Shown here: positions 23,797 through 35,923 of the stretch, one piece after another
How positions within the stretch are numbered: position 1 is the first letter of the stretch
How the letters are laid out: the number at the start of each line of letters is the position of its first letter
Source: Clitopilus passeckerianus
Lineage: Eukaryota > Basidiomycota > Agaricomycetes > Agaricales > Entolomataceae
Reading direction: 5' to 3'
DNA length: 64,000 bases
Assembly (NCBI GenBank): GCA_944990035.1
Contig: CALYLX010000135.1
Coordinates: forward strand, 186,001-250,000
Translations under genes and position numbers: made by a program
Notes under the pieces: generated by a model
Databases searched by the model: none
Seen by the model: the letters and a program-made list of their open reading frames with translations, nothing else
Told to the model about the DNA's origin: nothing

Positions 23797-25649
23797 CTAC
23801 AATCCAGGCAGAGGAATCGTGATATTACAGCCAACATCATAAAGCTGACCCGACACGAACGACGCCCCAGCCAGATTGAGCACCCCACCGAGAACGACGA
23901 GGCTCAGTGTCTCTGGCTTATACTTCGGCCAGCCGTAGTTGCTGAGGCCCTTAGCAGGATCACGAGCAAATGCAACCCAAGCAGCCTGGATATACTTGCT
24001 CAAGGCGATCTCAACCAGTGTTGGGGGTGGGGTAGGTTTGATGTTGTATGTTCCAAAGACGATAGGGATTTCGGAGGCGTGATAGGCACGTAGATCAGCG
24101 CGGGTGGAAATGTCGGGGAATATTGCTGACAGATCGTTAGTGGAGGCGGTAATGTGCATTAACGAGGGACGTACCATCATATCGGTACCTCCAGGTTGGA
24201 ACACCTGCATTGGCTCTGTTGCGAGCAGTCAGGCCAGCAGGGCAAGCGAAGCCAGCCTAGATATTTTCTACGTCAGATATGCAGATAGCACGAGTTCCAG
24301 TTAAGTCACCTTTGTAACGAGATCAGAAAGGACAGGAGTCAAGACTGGATCGACTGTTCCCGTTTCGACGAGTTGTTGGCCGACAACGAAGATATCACCC
24401 TCCTCTTCGTTATTGCCAGTGAGAAGAGGTACTTTGAGGAACCTTCCGGTTTTTCCACGTTCTGCGATGTCGCTAACCAAAGTGATATCTGCTGGGCCTT
24501 AGCATTACAGACATGGGGAACGATGGGAAGCTTACTATCAACCACTGGACCGAAGTTGAGGTTATATTTGATGACTGCGTCTTCGAGGGTCCTGTAAGGC
24601 ACCCCCTTCATGCACTGTAGCTGGGTGGCATCGTTGGCTGTGCGAAGAAGGATTTGTCAGATGGAACTCAGCCAGAAAGGGATGCGACATACTTGTTCCA
24701 CAGCCGACGTTATCAGCGACCAGGTTCCAGGTAGTTTTATTGAGTTGTCCGACAGAAGGCCCAGCATCGCCTGGTAAGTTGATCCCGAGTCTGCAAAAGA
24801 GTTTCAACATCTTGCGATCATCCTAGGGGGAAGGGAGGGGAAGGGGGACATACGTTCCAGATTCCTGAATGATCCCTTTGACAATAGTGTCGCTTTCATG
24901 GGCGAATGCATACGCGTCCGTGGCTACTCCTCCAGCACTTTCGCCAAAGATAGTGATACGTTCCGGATCACCTCCGAAGGCAGCGATGTTGTCGTGGACC
25001 CATTTGATCGCTGCTTCGACGTCAAGGAGGGCAAAATTCAAGGACGTCGTCCCGCCCTGAAGCTGTGGGGCGTTTGGAAGACCGAAAATATTCATCCGAT
25101 AGTTGAAGGATACCACTGTCACATCGTCGTGGTCTCCAACCAGGGTGGTGCCATTGTACACAACGGTGTTGCTCTGAGAGAAAAAGAGTAATATGTATGT
25201 CAGTCAACCAATAATGCCTCTTTGAAATGAAAATTTGCACTTACGGTGCCAAACTGGAAGCCTCCGCCATAGATCCAGATCATAACTGCCGTACTCTGCT
25301 TTCGTGAAGTGGCGGGTGCCCACACGTTCGCAGTGAGGCAATCCTCCGACTCAGGAACGGTGATATTAGTGACACCAGTGAGTTCCAAGAACTTGAGGTT
25401 GCCGGGCGTTAACGCCTGGACGCATGCATCACCAAACTTGGTGGCAGAGAGCGCACCAGATCGTTGGGGAGGGGCCTGGGGAGCCTCCCAACGTTTTGCA
25501 ACAGCGAAAGGAACGCCGAGGAACTGGCGTACTTTGGAGTTCACCAGAGTCCCGGTGACATCTCCTTGTTTTGTAGGGACAGTCTGGCCCTGGCCGAACG
25601 CTCTGGGCAAGACTGCAAGCAGTAGGGAAAGGCTAGTTAGAACCAACAT
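23797..25649 (-). CDS. Secreted type-B carboxylesterase B
   Basis: Type-B carboxylesterase with a canonical active site. The start at 25649 gives a signal peptide (MLVLTSLSLLLAVLPRAFGQ). Motifs in order: FLGVPFAVAKRWEAP; SEDCLTANVWAP; oxyanion hole YGGGFQFGT followed by an intron; WVHDNIAAFGGDPERI; nucleophile elbow FGESAGG; acid-loop Glu in LTGNNEEEGDIF; catalytic His in LRAYHASEIPIVFGTYN. It ends ITIPLPGL. It lies between esterases A and C but is clearly less similar to either than they are to each other. Secreted; natural ester substrate unknown. Upstream TATA-like box at 25695-25700. Confidence 0.93.
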
Positions 25650-26446
25650 GTTCAAATGAGGAGATGGAGTTCAATATACCAAGTCTCGCTTCGTTTTATA
25701 CTGTGGCTCTCCAGCGTAAGAATACATGCCGGTGTAGGCTTTCGTCTTCCCATTATCCTGATCAAGAGGAGCCGAACACGATTCGGGTGCTATCTCAACC
25801 GAGTCTCAATGACTTTGTGGCCAGTTGTGGGTAGTCCATGTTGCAGAGTGCTTATAGCACCCGAGATTCGGGTACCCATCGAGCTCTTAGGCGTGAGTGA
25901 GCTTTTGAAAGTGTGACCACCAGAAACTTCTCATTCTCGAGTTTGAGTAGGGGCCGAAGGTCGGATTCGGGAGCTGAAGCCAAAGACACCGGCTGTATTC
26001 AAGGTTGCAGGCGGGTAGAACAGAAGCATAGCCAACACTGAAGGCGACGGGATATAAGTCCAGTCATATGATAGAAGGTTCCCATCCGAACCATCGTTAC
26101 AGTGCAAGGGCTAGAGGTTTGCACAGTGACCCGGGCCGACGTTGCTTGTCCAGATCTATGGAATAAATATTCTTCTGGAGCAAGAGAGCCCTTCATTGGG
26201 GCCGTTTGTGTTCCGCCGAGTTGTTGCTGCTCAGAGGGGCCACAGCTCCGGGAGACCTTCAAAATAGTAGTGGTGGTTGAGAGAGATGAGATATTGCTCA
26301 CGTAACCAGTGACTGTCGTGTTTAGGGAAGCCTGATGGTGGGATAGCAGACAAGCAATCGACGCTCAAGCATTTCAGTCAAGATGTTTCATAGCAAGAAA
26401 TTTGGCATATTGTTACATTCGTTGTAATTTCACAAAGAGATTAGAA
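25650..26446. other. Intergenic between esterases B and C
   Basis: About 800 bp, no gene recognised. The part next to esterase C keeps weak similarity to the 3' flank of esterase A, marking the edge of that duplication. Confidence 0.45.
25695..25700 (-). promoter_or_regulatory. TATA-like box of esterase B
   Basis: TATAAA on the reverse strand within TATAAAACG, about 46 bp before the ATG. Confidence 0.5.
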
Positions 26447-28384
26447 TTAAATCAAGTCCGAAATGTCGATGTCAATCCCCAACAAATCAGAGATCAACTG
26501 CACAATATCCTCAATCGTCTCCAAAGTACCGCATCCTGTGTCCACATCTGACGGAGTCGTGAAAACGACACCGGTCTCGTTGTTGCTGTTCCCAAGTTGA
26601 GCTACGCTTTTGGTACCCGCCTGATAGGTAGGCCAGCCGTAATCGCTGAGCCCATGGGAAGGGTCGCGGGCGAAGTTGACCCAAGCACCTTGAACGTATT
26701 TGGACAGAGCTGCTTCAGCTGCTGTCGGCGCAGGAGATGTCTTCACGTTATATGTGCCAAATACAATTGGTATCTCGGAGGCGTGGTAAGCTCGCAAGTC
26801 TTTGCGGCTCGAAATGTTTGGGAAGACACCTGTGGATTCACGTTTAGCCCTGTGAAATTACGTGTGCCCTATGGCTTACCTTGGTATTGGTATCTCCAGG
26901 TAGGAACGACTTTAGAGCGATCACTTGCAGTATTGCTGGCAGGGCATGTGAAGATAGCCTATTCCGAAAGGGTTGAGAGATGGTTTATGGGAAGGTTGAT
27001 AGTCAATCACCTTTGTGACGACATCGGCAACCAGATGGGTTGCTCCAGGGATAGTGAAGCCGAGCTTAAGGAGCTCCAGAGCAACAACAAAAATATCTCC
27101 CTCCTGAGCATTTGTTCCTCCTAAAATTGGCACCTTAAGGAATTTCCCAGCTGCTGATCTCGCGGCGGGATCAGAAGGAATCGTGATATCTGGCAAGAGA
27201 GGTGTTTTAGCTTCCGAGCGAGGATGAGAAGACAGCAGCTTACCATCGACCAGAGGGCTAAAAGACGCTCCGCTACTGATGACGGCGTTCTCGAGAGTCC
27301 TGAAGGGAACTGCTTTCATACACTGTAGTTGAGCCGCGTTGACACCTGCGAAAGACAGTTCATTAGAACAAATCTCGGTGGTGCAGCAAGGCGCGCACTT
27401 GTTCCGCATCCAACCGCCTTTGCGACTTCATTCCAATCCTCAGGGTCAGGTTGGCTTGGTGTATCGGGCTTCGAGAAAATAGGTAATGAAAGACTTATCG
27501 AGGATGAGCTAAGCTGAATACTTTTATTTCGTTGACTCACGTTCCAGACTCCTCAATGACACCTGTGAATAGGGTGTAAGTCAGTTGCATGAAAATATTG
27601 GCCGATTAACTTCAGGTCCTCACCCTTCACTCTCGTATCTGTTGGATGAGAGAAAGTGTAAGCATCAATAGCCGCTGAGCCTGCACTTTCTCCGAAGAGA
27701 GTAATACGTTCAGGATCGCCGCCAAAGGAAGCGATATTGTCATAGACCCATTGTATCGCAGCATCGATATCAAGCAGGCCGTAATTCTGAGAGGCAGTTG
27801 AACTGGCTAGTTGCGGTGCATTCGGCTGTCCAAAGATGTTGGTGCGGTAGTTTAAGCTTACGACGGTGATATCGTCGAAGTTCTGAACCAGGGTTGTGCC
27901 ATCATAGACAACGGTGTTGCTCTAAGGGTGACATCAGCTTGTGCGGTCTAAAGGTATTTTAACCTCAACTTACGGTTCCAAACTGGAAACTTCCGCCGTA
28001 GATCCAGACCAATACGGCAGTCTTCTGCTTCCTTGCTGCGCTAGGTGCCCAAATATTGACATTGAGGCAATCCTCTGATTCTGGGACAGGATCTGTAGGG
28101 AGACCTGCGAGTGACAAGAACTCGAGGTTGCTTTCGGTCAGAGCCTGAACGCAAGAATCTCCATATTTCGTCGCTGCAAAGGTTGAGGACCTTGAGGGGG
28201 CCGTCTTGGGAGCTTCCCATCGACCGGCGATGGCATATGGTATGCCAAGGAACTGCCGTACACCCGCGGCAACCTGTGTACCCGTAACCGGACCTTGCTT
28301 AGTAGAAACGGTCAAACCGTCGCTTTGTCCGTAAACGCTGGTGGCCAGTGCCAATGCTGAGGCAAGAGCAGACCTGAAGTACAT
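26447..28384 (-). CDS. Secreted type-B carboxylesterase C (close duplicate of A)
   Basis: Type-B carboxylesterase starting at 28384 (MYFRSALASALALATSVYGQ, signal peptide) and ending DISDLI. Same exon layout as A, with introns also alike in sequence. Motifs: FLGIPYAIAGRWEAP; oxyanion hole YGGSFQFGT, where the third glycine is serine; intron at that point; WVYDNIASFGGDPERI; nucleophile elbow FGESAGS; acid-loop Glu in GGTNAQEGD; catalytic His in LRAYHASEIPIVFGTYN. Compared with A it keeps the normal Ser elbow, so it is probably an active enzyme with a modified oxyanion hole. TATA-like box at 28441-28446 as in A. Confidence 0.93.
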
Positions 28385-28440
28385 CCTCGCGACGCCGTCC
28401 CGCAAGAGAGACGATGGACAACCAAGATGTCGATGTCAGG

Positions 28441-28446
28441 TTTATA
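28441..28446 (-). promoter_or_regulatory. TATA-like box of esterase C
   Basis: TATAAA on the reverse strand, 57 bp before the ATG, in a promoter block shared with esterase A. Confidence 0.55.
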
Positions 28447-29227
28447 TGTTCATCAGGAAATCATGAAGAAGCCTGGAATCGCGTCGGGGATGATCAATAT
28501 GACAGGTTACTACCTCTTTCCTTTCCCCATTACCCCAGACGGAACGCGGACGGTCATCACGGGGTCGGTATCTGTCAGGGCGATGTCGAGGAGAGAATGC
28601 AAAGTGTGTTCAGCTGCTCTCGCAGCAGTGATTGATGACATGTGGTGAGAAAGAGTTGCGTTTTACTATATGAACGCTCGTCATCACCCGTGTGGTAGCA
28701 GTGGAGCCGACTGTCAAAAACAGGCGGCGGATATAACGCGAGGGTTTCAGTAAGACCCGGGAATTTTCTGTCTTTCAAGGCATGAGCTCGAACAATCCGC
28801 TTGAAGGCGAAAGAGAGTTCTATTCGGATGAACATGAGTGAGTCAAAGGTAACAGGTTGGACCAGAGCGGTGACCAGAGCTAAGCCAAATTATGGGAGCA
28901 GGTCGGATACTGCTCATAACGAGGATTTTCATCGCAATTTGCCATTCATTCTTGTTTCGAGAGTCCAGCATTCGTGTACAACTCTCACTCGCCTGCGACG
29001 GGCGAGCAAGCACAATGTAGGTCGAGTTCGACTCGAATTTGGAATTCAAGCAGTAGGAATGGCTTCGGAAATAAACACGGCAAAACACCTTGATTAGATC
29101 TGTTTTTGGCAAGTGTCAACGAAAAGTTCAGGCCGTTATCAAGTTCCTCTGACTCAATCTCTTGACTCGTGCACGTTGTCCTGTGCACTCCGACTCAACT
29201 TTTAGACTCTGTTGCCACTAAAGCACA

Positions 29228-29234
29228 TATAAAA
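29228..29234 (+). promoter_or_regulatory. TATA box of AsnRS gene
   Basis: TATAAAA ends 40 bp before the ATG at 29275. The distance to the start codon is short, so the 5' UTR should be brief if this box is used. Confidence 0.5.
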
Positions 29235-29274
29235 CTTCTGGCAGCACTTAGAGGAGGTTCACTACTGGACTACA

Positions 29275-31296
29275 ATGAGCTCTTTCCATATCGACGAGAG
29301 TGCAGGCTCTGATACCACTGGCACTGGCGTCGCCGATCAGCCTTATCAAACCCTTGGTTATGCCCTCTTCAAGCACGGCGCAACCTCGACACTCCTGACC
29401 CGAAAAGATCCCAACTCTCCCTACGAGGAACCAACAAAATCGTCTCTGAAGAAAGCTCAGAAGACAGCAGAGGGTCTTGAGAAGAAAGAGAAGAAGGCAG
29501 CTGAATTTGCTGAACGGGCCGCAAAGGAGCAGAACGAAGCAAAGGAGAAGAGGGAGAAGCTGCTTGAGGAGAGCAAGAAGCTTAAACTTGAGGAGGACTC
29601 TTCCCTTCCAAAAGCCACCAAAGTAAATTCGTATCTCTCATTCATTGACCCAGTATCTGACTCTTGACTAGTCCAAGATTGGGGCGCTCGAGGGACTCCG
29701 TTCCCAGCGAGTACGTGTCTCCGGATGGGTACACCGCCTGCGTGACCAGAAAGAAATCATATTTATTGTTCTCCGAGATGGTACCGGATACCTTCAATCT
29801 GTGCTCTCCGGTCCGGTGGTACGCGACCTTCCTCTCTTCGCGTGACTCCTTCGGTTGACAATCCCTCCAGGCGAAGACTTATGAGGCGCTTACCCTGACA
29901 CTGGAATCGTCTGTTGAGCTCGTCGGCACATTACAGGCTGTACCGGAGGGCAAGCAGGCTCCTGGCGGGCATGAGCTGATTGTCGACTACTGGAAGGTTC
30001 TTGGTGCTGCACCTGGCGCTGAGGATGCCTTCACCAACAGGGTCAACGAGGTGAGATTCATGTTACCCAACCTAGAGCCTATGCTGATAGATCGACTACA
30101 GAAATCCGATCCTTCGATTCAGGCAGACCTTCGCCATTTAGTCCTTCGCGGGGAAACCGCGTCCAGCGTCCTCAAACTTCGTGCATATCTCATGAGTGCA
30201 TTCCGTGAAGCCATGACTAAACATAGCATCATGGAAGTCACCCCTCCCTGCCTGGTGCAGACCCAAGTCGAGGGTGGCGCAACCCTGTTCAAACTGGATT
30301 ACTATGGCCAGCCCGCATTCCTTACTCAGAGCTCCCAACTCTACCTCGAGACTTGTCTTCCTAGTTTGGGAGATGTTTTCTGCGTTCAGGAGAGTTTCCG
30401 TGCTGAGAACAGCCATACGCGTCGACATTTGAGCGAGTTCTCCCACTTAGAGGCTGAACTCGGTTTCATCACTTTTGCGGATCTCATGGATAACATCGAG
30501 AGCATAGTCAGTTTCAATTTTTCATGTCTCTACGAAGACTAATCAAGCCATCTAGATTTGCCAAACTGTCGATATCCTCCTCGCCAACCCCACTTCCGCT
30601 GCCCTCATCAAACAACTCAACCCCAAATTTGAAGCACCCGCCCGGCCTTTCAGACGCATGTCCTATGTCGAGGCTATTGCCTGGTTGAACGAGCATGGCA
30701 TTCAACACCCCGCTGAAGATGCCGAGGGCAATGTCATCAAAGACGAAGCTGGCCAAGTGAAGTTGGTGGATCATCAAGTTGGAGACGATATCGCCGAGGC
30801 TGCAGAGAGGCAGATGACCGATATAATCGGCACGCCAGTCTTCCTTCACGGTTTCCCCGCTGAGCTGAAGGCATTCTACATGAAGAAGATCCCAGGAGAG
30901 GGAGGCAAGCATATGTTCACTGAGAGTTGCGATTTGTTGATGCCCAACGTCGGAGAGATTGTCGGTAAGTGGCTTTTGGGGTGGTTGGAGAGCGAAAGGA
31001 ACTTATTGTTGATGATAGGTGGATCGATGAGGATTGCCGACATGGAAGAGTTGATTGCTGCCTATAAACGCGAAGGTATCGATCCTGAGCCTTACTACTG
31101 GTTCACCGATCAGCGCAAGTATGGTACTTGTGAACACGGGGGATACGGTCTGGGTGTTGAGGTAATTTATTTTATGTTTTTGTGAAGAATATCTTACCAA
31201 CGGTCATTCTAGCGGTTCCTTGCTTGGCTTGCTGATAGGTATACAGTTCGGGAATGCTGCTTGTACCCAAGGTGGCCTGGCCGCGCTACTCCCTGA
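29275..31296 (+). CDS. DED81: Cytosolic asparaginyl-tRNA synthetase
   Basis: Class IIb aminoacyl-tRNA synthetase charging tRNA-Asn. The start at 29275 is followed by a eukaryotic AsnRS N-terminal extension with a Lys/Glu-rich coiled coil (about residues 60-115). Then the OB-fold anticodon-binding domain: RVRVSGWVHRLRDQKEIIFI. The catalytic core shows EVTPPCLVQTQVEGGATLF, AFLTQSSQLYLE, FRAENSHTRRHLSEFSHLEAE (motif 2 region), and near the end WFTDQRKYGTCEHGGYGLG followed, after an intron, by the class II motif 3 RFLAWL...YTVRECCLYPRWPGRATP. FPAELKAFYMKK and PYYWFTDQRKYG are characteristic of AsnRS rather than AspRS. Introns are short. It converges with DPH5 (73-bp gap between stops). Confidence 0.95.
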
Positions 31297-31369
31297 TCTG
31301 TATAGCGGTTCATGTTATTATTAAATAGCTTTCGTTGGTCTTGTGGAATAGATATCGTTATTTGTTCTA

Positions 31370-32451
31370 TTAGCTGTCAAGCGAACATCCGTAGACCTCC
31401 TGAGCTACCCTTCGCCAGTTTGCCTTGTTCACAGCGTACTCTCCTGCATAATCCACCTCTAAATGATGCAGGCGTTTTCCAACGATGATCAGACTGTGTA
31501 GAGGCGCTCCGTACGCCTCTGCTGGTTGTGAGAGTAGCTCATTGAGTGTTCCAGAGACTATCCTCTCATGCTCGTCCCCACCTCCTACACGAGAAAGCGC
31601 TACAGCCAGCGTTTTGTCGGGATCAAGGATTCCAGTCAATCTGAGTGACTCGACCTCGACAAGTTGACTGACAGCAAGAGGTATCGACATGTAGCGAGGA
31701 GGCTCATAGATTTTACGACCCCTGCAATCAAGGTCAAAACTGTAGGCGCTGAAGAGGAGCCTGGACGTCATACCTTGCAAGGTTCTCTTCACTTTGCTCC
31801 TTCACCTTGATGTCGAGTAGAATGAGGGTATGCAGGCCAAGATCGACGTTCTCCTTGACTCTGTCGTAAAAACTATCTGGTTTCCAGGTCTCTGTGAAGA
31901 AGACAAGGGAGACTGTTTGTCCGAAGTTGTAGAGCTGAAGTCCACTGGCGCCAACTGCGTTCATAATCGAGGCATTGTGAACCACTCGGACGGGGATATT
32001 TAGGGCTCTAGCTCGTAGAATAATGTCGGAGTGAGTAGTTGCGCTGTCAATCCATGAGATAAAGCTAAATTTCCAGTTAAATCGCCCCGTACCCGAACGG
32101 ATCACCAACAACAAGGAGGGAGACATCTTCCTTGTCGGCGTTGTGCAAGATTTCGTCGCTTTGGGTCTCAACCATATCACGATCTGCTAGGATGACCTCT
32201 TTTTCATACAAGGCTTCCTTCGAAATGGTTATTGTATATCTCTTTTATACGACAATTCACTCACCAAGCGCTCCTTCTGAACCATGAGTATGCTGGTGTA
32301 GGCTTCTAGGTATACCCTGGAGGATGACTTGATAGCCTAGGAAATACTCAGCATCGTCGTTCATGCCTCGATTATCATCATCTCATACTTCCAGACCCCG
32401 AAGGGTGACATCCTTCTCGTCGCAAAGCCCCAGCCCGATGATGAAGAACAT
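31370..32451 (-). CDS. DPH5: Diphthine methyl ester synthase
   Basis: SAM-dependent methyltransferase of diphthamide synthesis on elongation factor 2; it tetramethylates the precursor to diphthine methyl ester. The start at 32451 opens [20 protein letters not shown], the typical Dph5 N-terminus with the tetrapyrrole-methylase-fold glycine loop. Then [40 protein letters not shown], then [40 protein letters not shown] and [18 protein letters not shown]. The C-terminal part has [20 protein letters not shown]. Essentially every conserved block is present over about 285 residues. It is divergent from the F-box gene with 243 bp between start codons. Confidence 0.96.
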
Positions 32452-32694
32452 GGTGAGCAATCGGAGAAAACTTTGATATTGCACTGATAAGATTAGATTC
32501 CGCAAAACGGCGGGGTCTCGCCGCTCGCCACCACTGTGACTCGTGGTTTGATGACTGTCGGTGTTGTCGGTGAATAATCTCAGCATTCCCCTGCCATTGG
32601 CGAATGTCAGGAGCCTGGCAAATGTGCGAGGACCGGACCTCTAATATAAAGCCCGCAGGCGTCGTCAAGAGCGGTTCAATGTAGGTCGTTTCCC

Positions 32695-34479
32695 ATGATT
32701 CGTCTGCCTTCTCGGTCGAGGTATATTTCTTACAGAACCTACCACGACCTTCCGCTCGACTTGCTCTCGCCGATTCTCTCTCAGCTCTCGGATCGCAGAG
32801 ATTGGCATGCATGTGCACTTGTCAGCAGTGCCTTCAACAAAGCTGCCACTCCGCTATTGTACAGGAAGCTTGATTCAAGGATCATTTCCAAGGTAACTTG
32901 ACTGTTTCCCCGACCATTTCTTGTCTCGTGCCCTTCATATGGCGACACATCTCTGTTCGTCAAGACAGCCTAGCCATCTATTTGGGACTTTTTGCCTCAT
33001 AAAACTGATGTTCTGACATGTTGCACTTTTTTAGTCTGTCATTCACCATCCTTCTGCAACTTTGCTTAAACGCCCAGAACTAGCTTTACATGTTCGTCGG
33101 GTAACGGAAACAGGTTTGTTTATCATTTTATCTGCTCTCAAGGCGATCCAACTTTGTATTAGGCGCCATTCATAGGGGAAACATCCTCCGATACGCGCAT
33201 ATAACGCAGGACACCCTCAAAGCCCTCTCGCTTTGCAAGTACCTCGAATCAATCACTTGGATAGATGACGATGCGACGACCGACTGTGTTTTACTCTCTA
33301 TGATCGAAGTCGTCCGCGAACATCCACTACGCGAAGTGATCATTCGGACGCATAGTGATCTAGGTGTCAACGTCTGGAAAGAGCTCAACACACTAACGGG
33401 TCTCCGCAAGATATCCGTCTGGTGCATGGAAGGACCACCCCGCGTCCTTCAAGGATGGTCTGAGACGTTAGGTGCTACTCTAACGCATCTCGAATTGGGT
33501 GTCAGTGTCCACTTATACCCCTGTATTGAGCGTACGTTTCTCATTTTATCGCTTAAATGAATATAGCGGTGTGCAGGTGTCCCACCGACAATCCTCATTT
33601 CAGTGCTGTCCCAGCTTCCCAAGCTCACGGACCTTCGACTCAAAGGAGCGCCTGCAGTGACTATTCCAACTATCCTCAGCCACCTGAAGGACCTCAAGTC
33701 CCTAGATACCGAATATCCGGGAGGATATTATCGAGAGACGCGACGAGATGACTGGCGGCCGGAATCGCTGCCCATTCTTCAACACCTTACAATTCGCGCG
33801 AGTTCAATCGATAGCTCTGGGCCTCAAAAGCTCTGGGGTTGGATCCTGGATCTGCTCCCTCGGGCGGGTCTGGAGACGTTGCGGTTACATGCTTACACGA
33901 CATCAATGAATCCAGGCCATACTGGTCTACCTCGACCCTTCATCATGCGGATGGCCCGCGTTCACGGCGAGACTCTTAAACATTACATATTAGGAGACGT
34001 TGAGCTGACGCTGAACGACATCGAGTGCGTCTGCTCGCTGTTCCCGAAGCTGGAGAGTTTGGTATGCTGCAGCACAATTCCTGACATCGTGAGCCACCCT
34101 TAGGCACTCTTCAAAGTCTTCTGCTGACCATCCGGGCGTACTAGGAATGTCTCTCGGAGGCCATTGCACATGGAAGTAATCTACAGACGCTCAGGTTGCA
34201 GGCAAACTGGTTCCCCAGTGACCCTTTCGCCAAACGATCAGCAACGTTCACGCTTGAGCATGCTCGGAAGCTCATGCTTCGAAGTGAGAATTCGCAGTTG
34301 CGGCTTGTTGGTGTCGGGCGAAGTGTATATTCAGTGAGTGGATGGTCTGCAAACCCTCTGATTCAATCTAGTGAACCATTTTCTAGGGCAAGTGGGTTCT
34401 CGAGGAGAAATCCGACGAAGAACGTTGCTTGAAGTTCCATGTCAACGCCGATGTCCCCGAAGACAGGTGGAAGACGTAA
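32695..34479 (+). CDS. F-box domain protein (LRR-like C-terminal region)
   Basis: Predicted substrate adaptor of an SCF ubiquitin ligase. Residues 17-60 form an F-box: DLPLDLLSPILSQLSDRRDW, then HACALVSSAFNKAATPLLYR. After several short introns the rest is a series of leucine-patterned segments (LPKLTDLRLKGAP; LPILQHLTIRAS; AGLETLRLHAYT; FPKLESLVCCS), like the degenerate leucine-rich repeats of the large basidiomycete F-box family. It ends in RWKT at 34479. Such genes are numerous and fast-evolving in mushrooms; the target is unknown. Some exon edges are approximate. Confidence 0.82.
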
Positions 34480-34734
34480 AATCTTGGGGGCAGGAATAGC
34501 AGGAGGTTATTGAGGTCATTAGTGATGCTTAAATGCCCTCGATGGCTCCTATATTCAGGTTGTAAAATAGAAATCTAGTAGCATCCTGTACCTCTGCAAA
34601 CGTGGTGTTCACAATCCGGCATGCGTCTAAGAAGCAGCAGTTTGAACGGTTGAATCAGTTTATCGGGAAGGACGGTCTACATACCATTATCCCAACCGAG
34701 TTCTTCATCGTGGAGAGAAAAGAGTGTGTCATCC

Positions 34735-35346
34735 TCACTGTCCACGCCCTCGGCCTCTGCCTCCTCGCATTGGGCCACCACGACCACCACGACCTCCTAA
34801 CAATATTGTATATTAGCTTATTCCTTTAGAGGCAGTTGGAATGGTACATGCCTCTTGTTGGCGCTCCCCTTCCACCACGGCCACCTCCTCCCATACCTCC
34901 ACGTACACCTCTACCTGCATCTCTTGCTCTATGCTGCTCATCTTTTACAACATCGAGTAGGTTGTCCGGCACTCGTAGATATTTGATCTGATATTTGAAC
35001 ATTCCATTGAGACCAGAGGATAGAATCTGTGAACCTTTACCCACCGTGCTTCCCCGGATGTAACATTCCTTCAGTTTCCAAAATCTTTCACCGTCTGACG
35101 AGGTTTGATATACCTCGCGGAGAGTGATGTTCATGAAGTTGTCGCAGTTTACAAGGTGACCATTGAATGTTTCTCCGTTTTTGAGCTCGACCAACTGGAT
35201 CATGGCTGCGCTGAGCGTTTAGATGAACGATCGAACAAGATTTGACCTTACCATGGGCTTGTTTTGGGCTGCATTGAGAAGTGATAGTGGTAGCTGTAGC
35301 ACTAAGAGTCAGCAAGGAGGGTATTTGAGCAGAAATGGCTCACCAT
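34735..35346 (-). CDS. LSM4: U6 snRNA-associated Sm-like protein Lsm4
   Basis: Subunit of the Lsm2-8 ring on U6 snRNA and the Lsm1-7 mRNA-decay ring. Read through introns the protein begins [20 protein letters not shown], followed by [20 protein letters not shown] (Sm1), [20 protein letters not shown] (Sm2) and an RGG-rich tail ([28 protein letters not shown]). The first coding exon appears to be the ATG alone (35344-35346), followed at once by a GTGAGC donor. The last intron seems to need a GC donor to keep frame; if not spliced, the protein would end earlier at 34826 with a slightly different tail. The RGG tail typifies Lsm4 and recruits it to processing bodies. Confidence 0.93.
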
Positions 35347-35923
35347 GGTGGCCGCAAGGACAATCCAGTTGACTCTGAATGGAGGTCAATGGTCAAGGAT
35401 CCCTTGAAGCGCGTCTGTGGCTGTACACGAGTATCCCCTGGAGCCAACCATGATTTTACTCAACGACTTCCATCGAAATTGGTAGTTCTGTTGTAAATGC
35501 GCCAGGTAGCGATGCATCCATTACAAGGTGAGTTTCTCAAGTATTTCTCATGGGACGCAACCTTGAAAACTTTTCTGCAAGCTAAGCTGATTATACGAAA
35601 CGTTCTGCCTGCGGCACCGCGGCAACCACGCCGTAGCCCAGTAATTTCCAGACTTCCAGCGAGCTGCGATCAACATTTTTGCTGCTATTGCTCTTTGTGG
35701 CGCTACGAACTACGCTTTGCTATTCATTGCCATGCCCAGCAATCAGTTGAGCGTCCCGGACGTTGTTTGGCACCAACCTTCTCGACAAAGGATGCGAATC
35801 CGCTCCAACCCTCGGCTGCGGCAGGGTTGTGCGTATTTCAGTCACGGCTGAGGAAGAACGAATAAAAAGACGAACCCTTGCTCTTCGACATTCACATCCC
35901 CCTCACTCGCTTTTCTTCTGAAG
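35347..35923. other. Divergent region between LSM4 and esterase D
   Basis: 577 bp, no gene. AATAAAAA at 35860-35867, about 57 bp before the esterase D ATG, may act as a TATA-like element. Confidence 0.45.

Larger units (their letters stand above)
28385..29274. other. Divergent region between esterase C and AsnRS
   Basis: About 890 bp without a recognisable gene, holding the promoters of both neighbours. The first 80 bp or so are shared with the esterase A upstream region. Confidence 0.5.
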
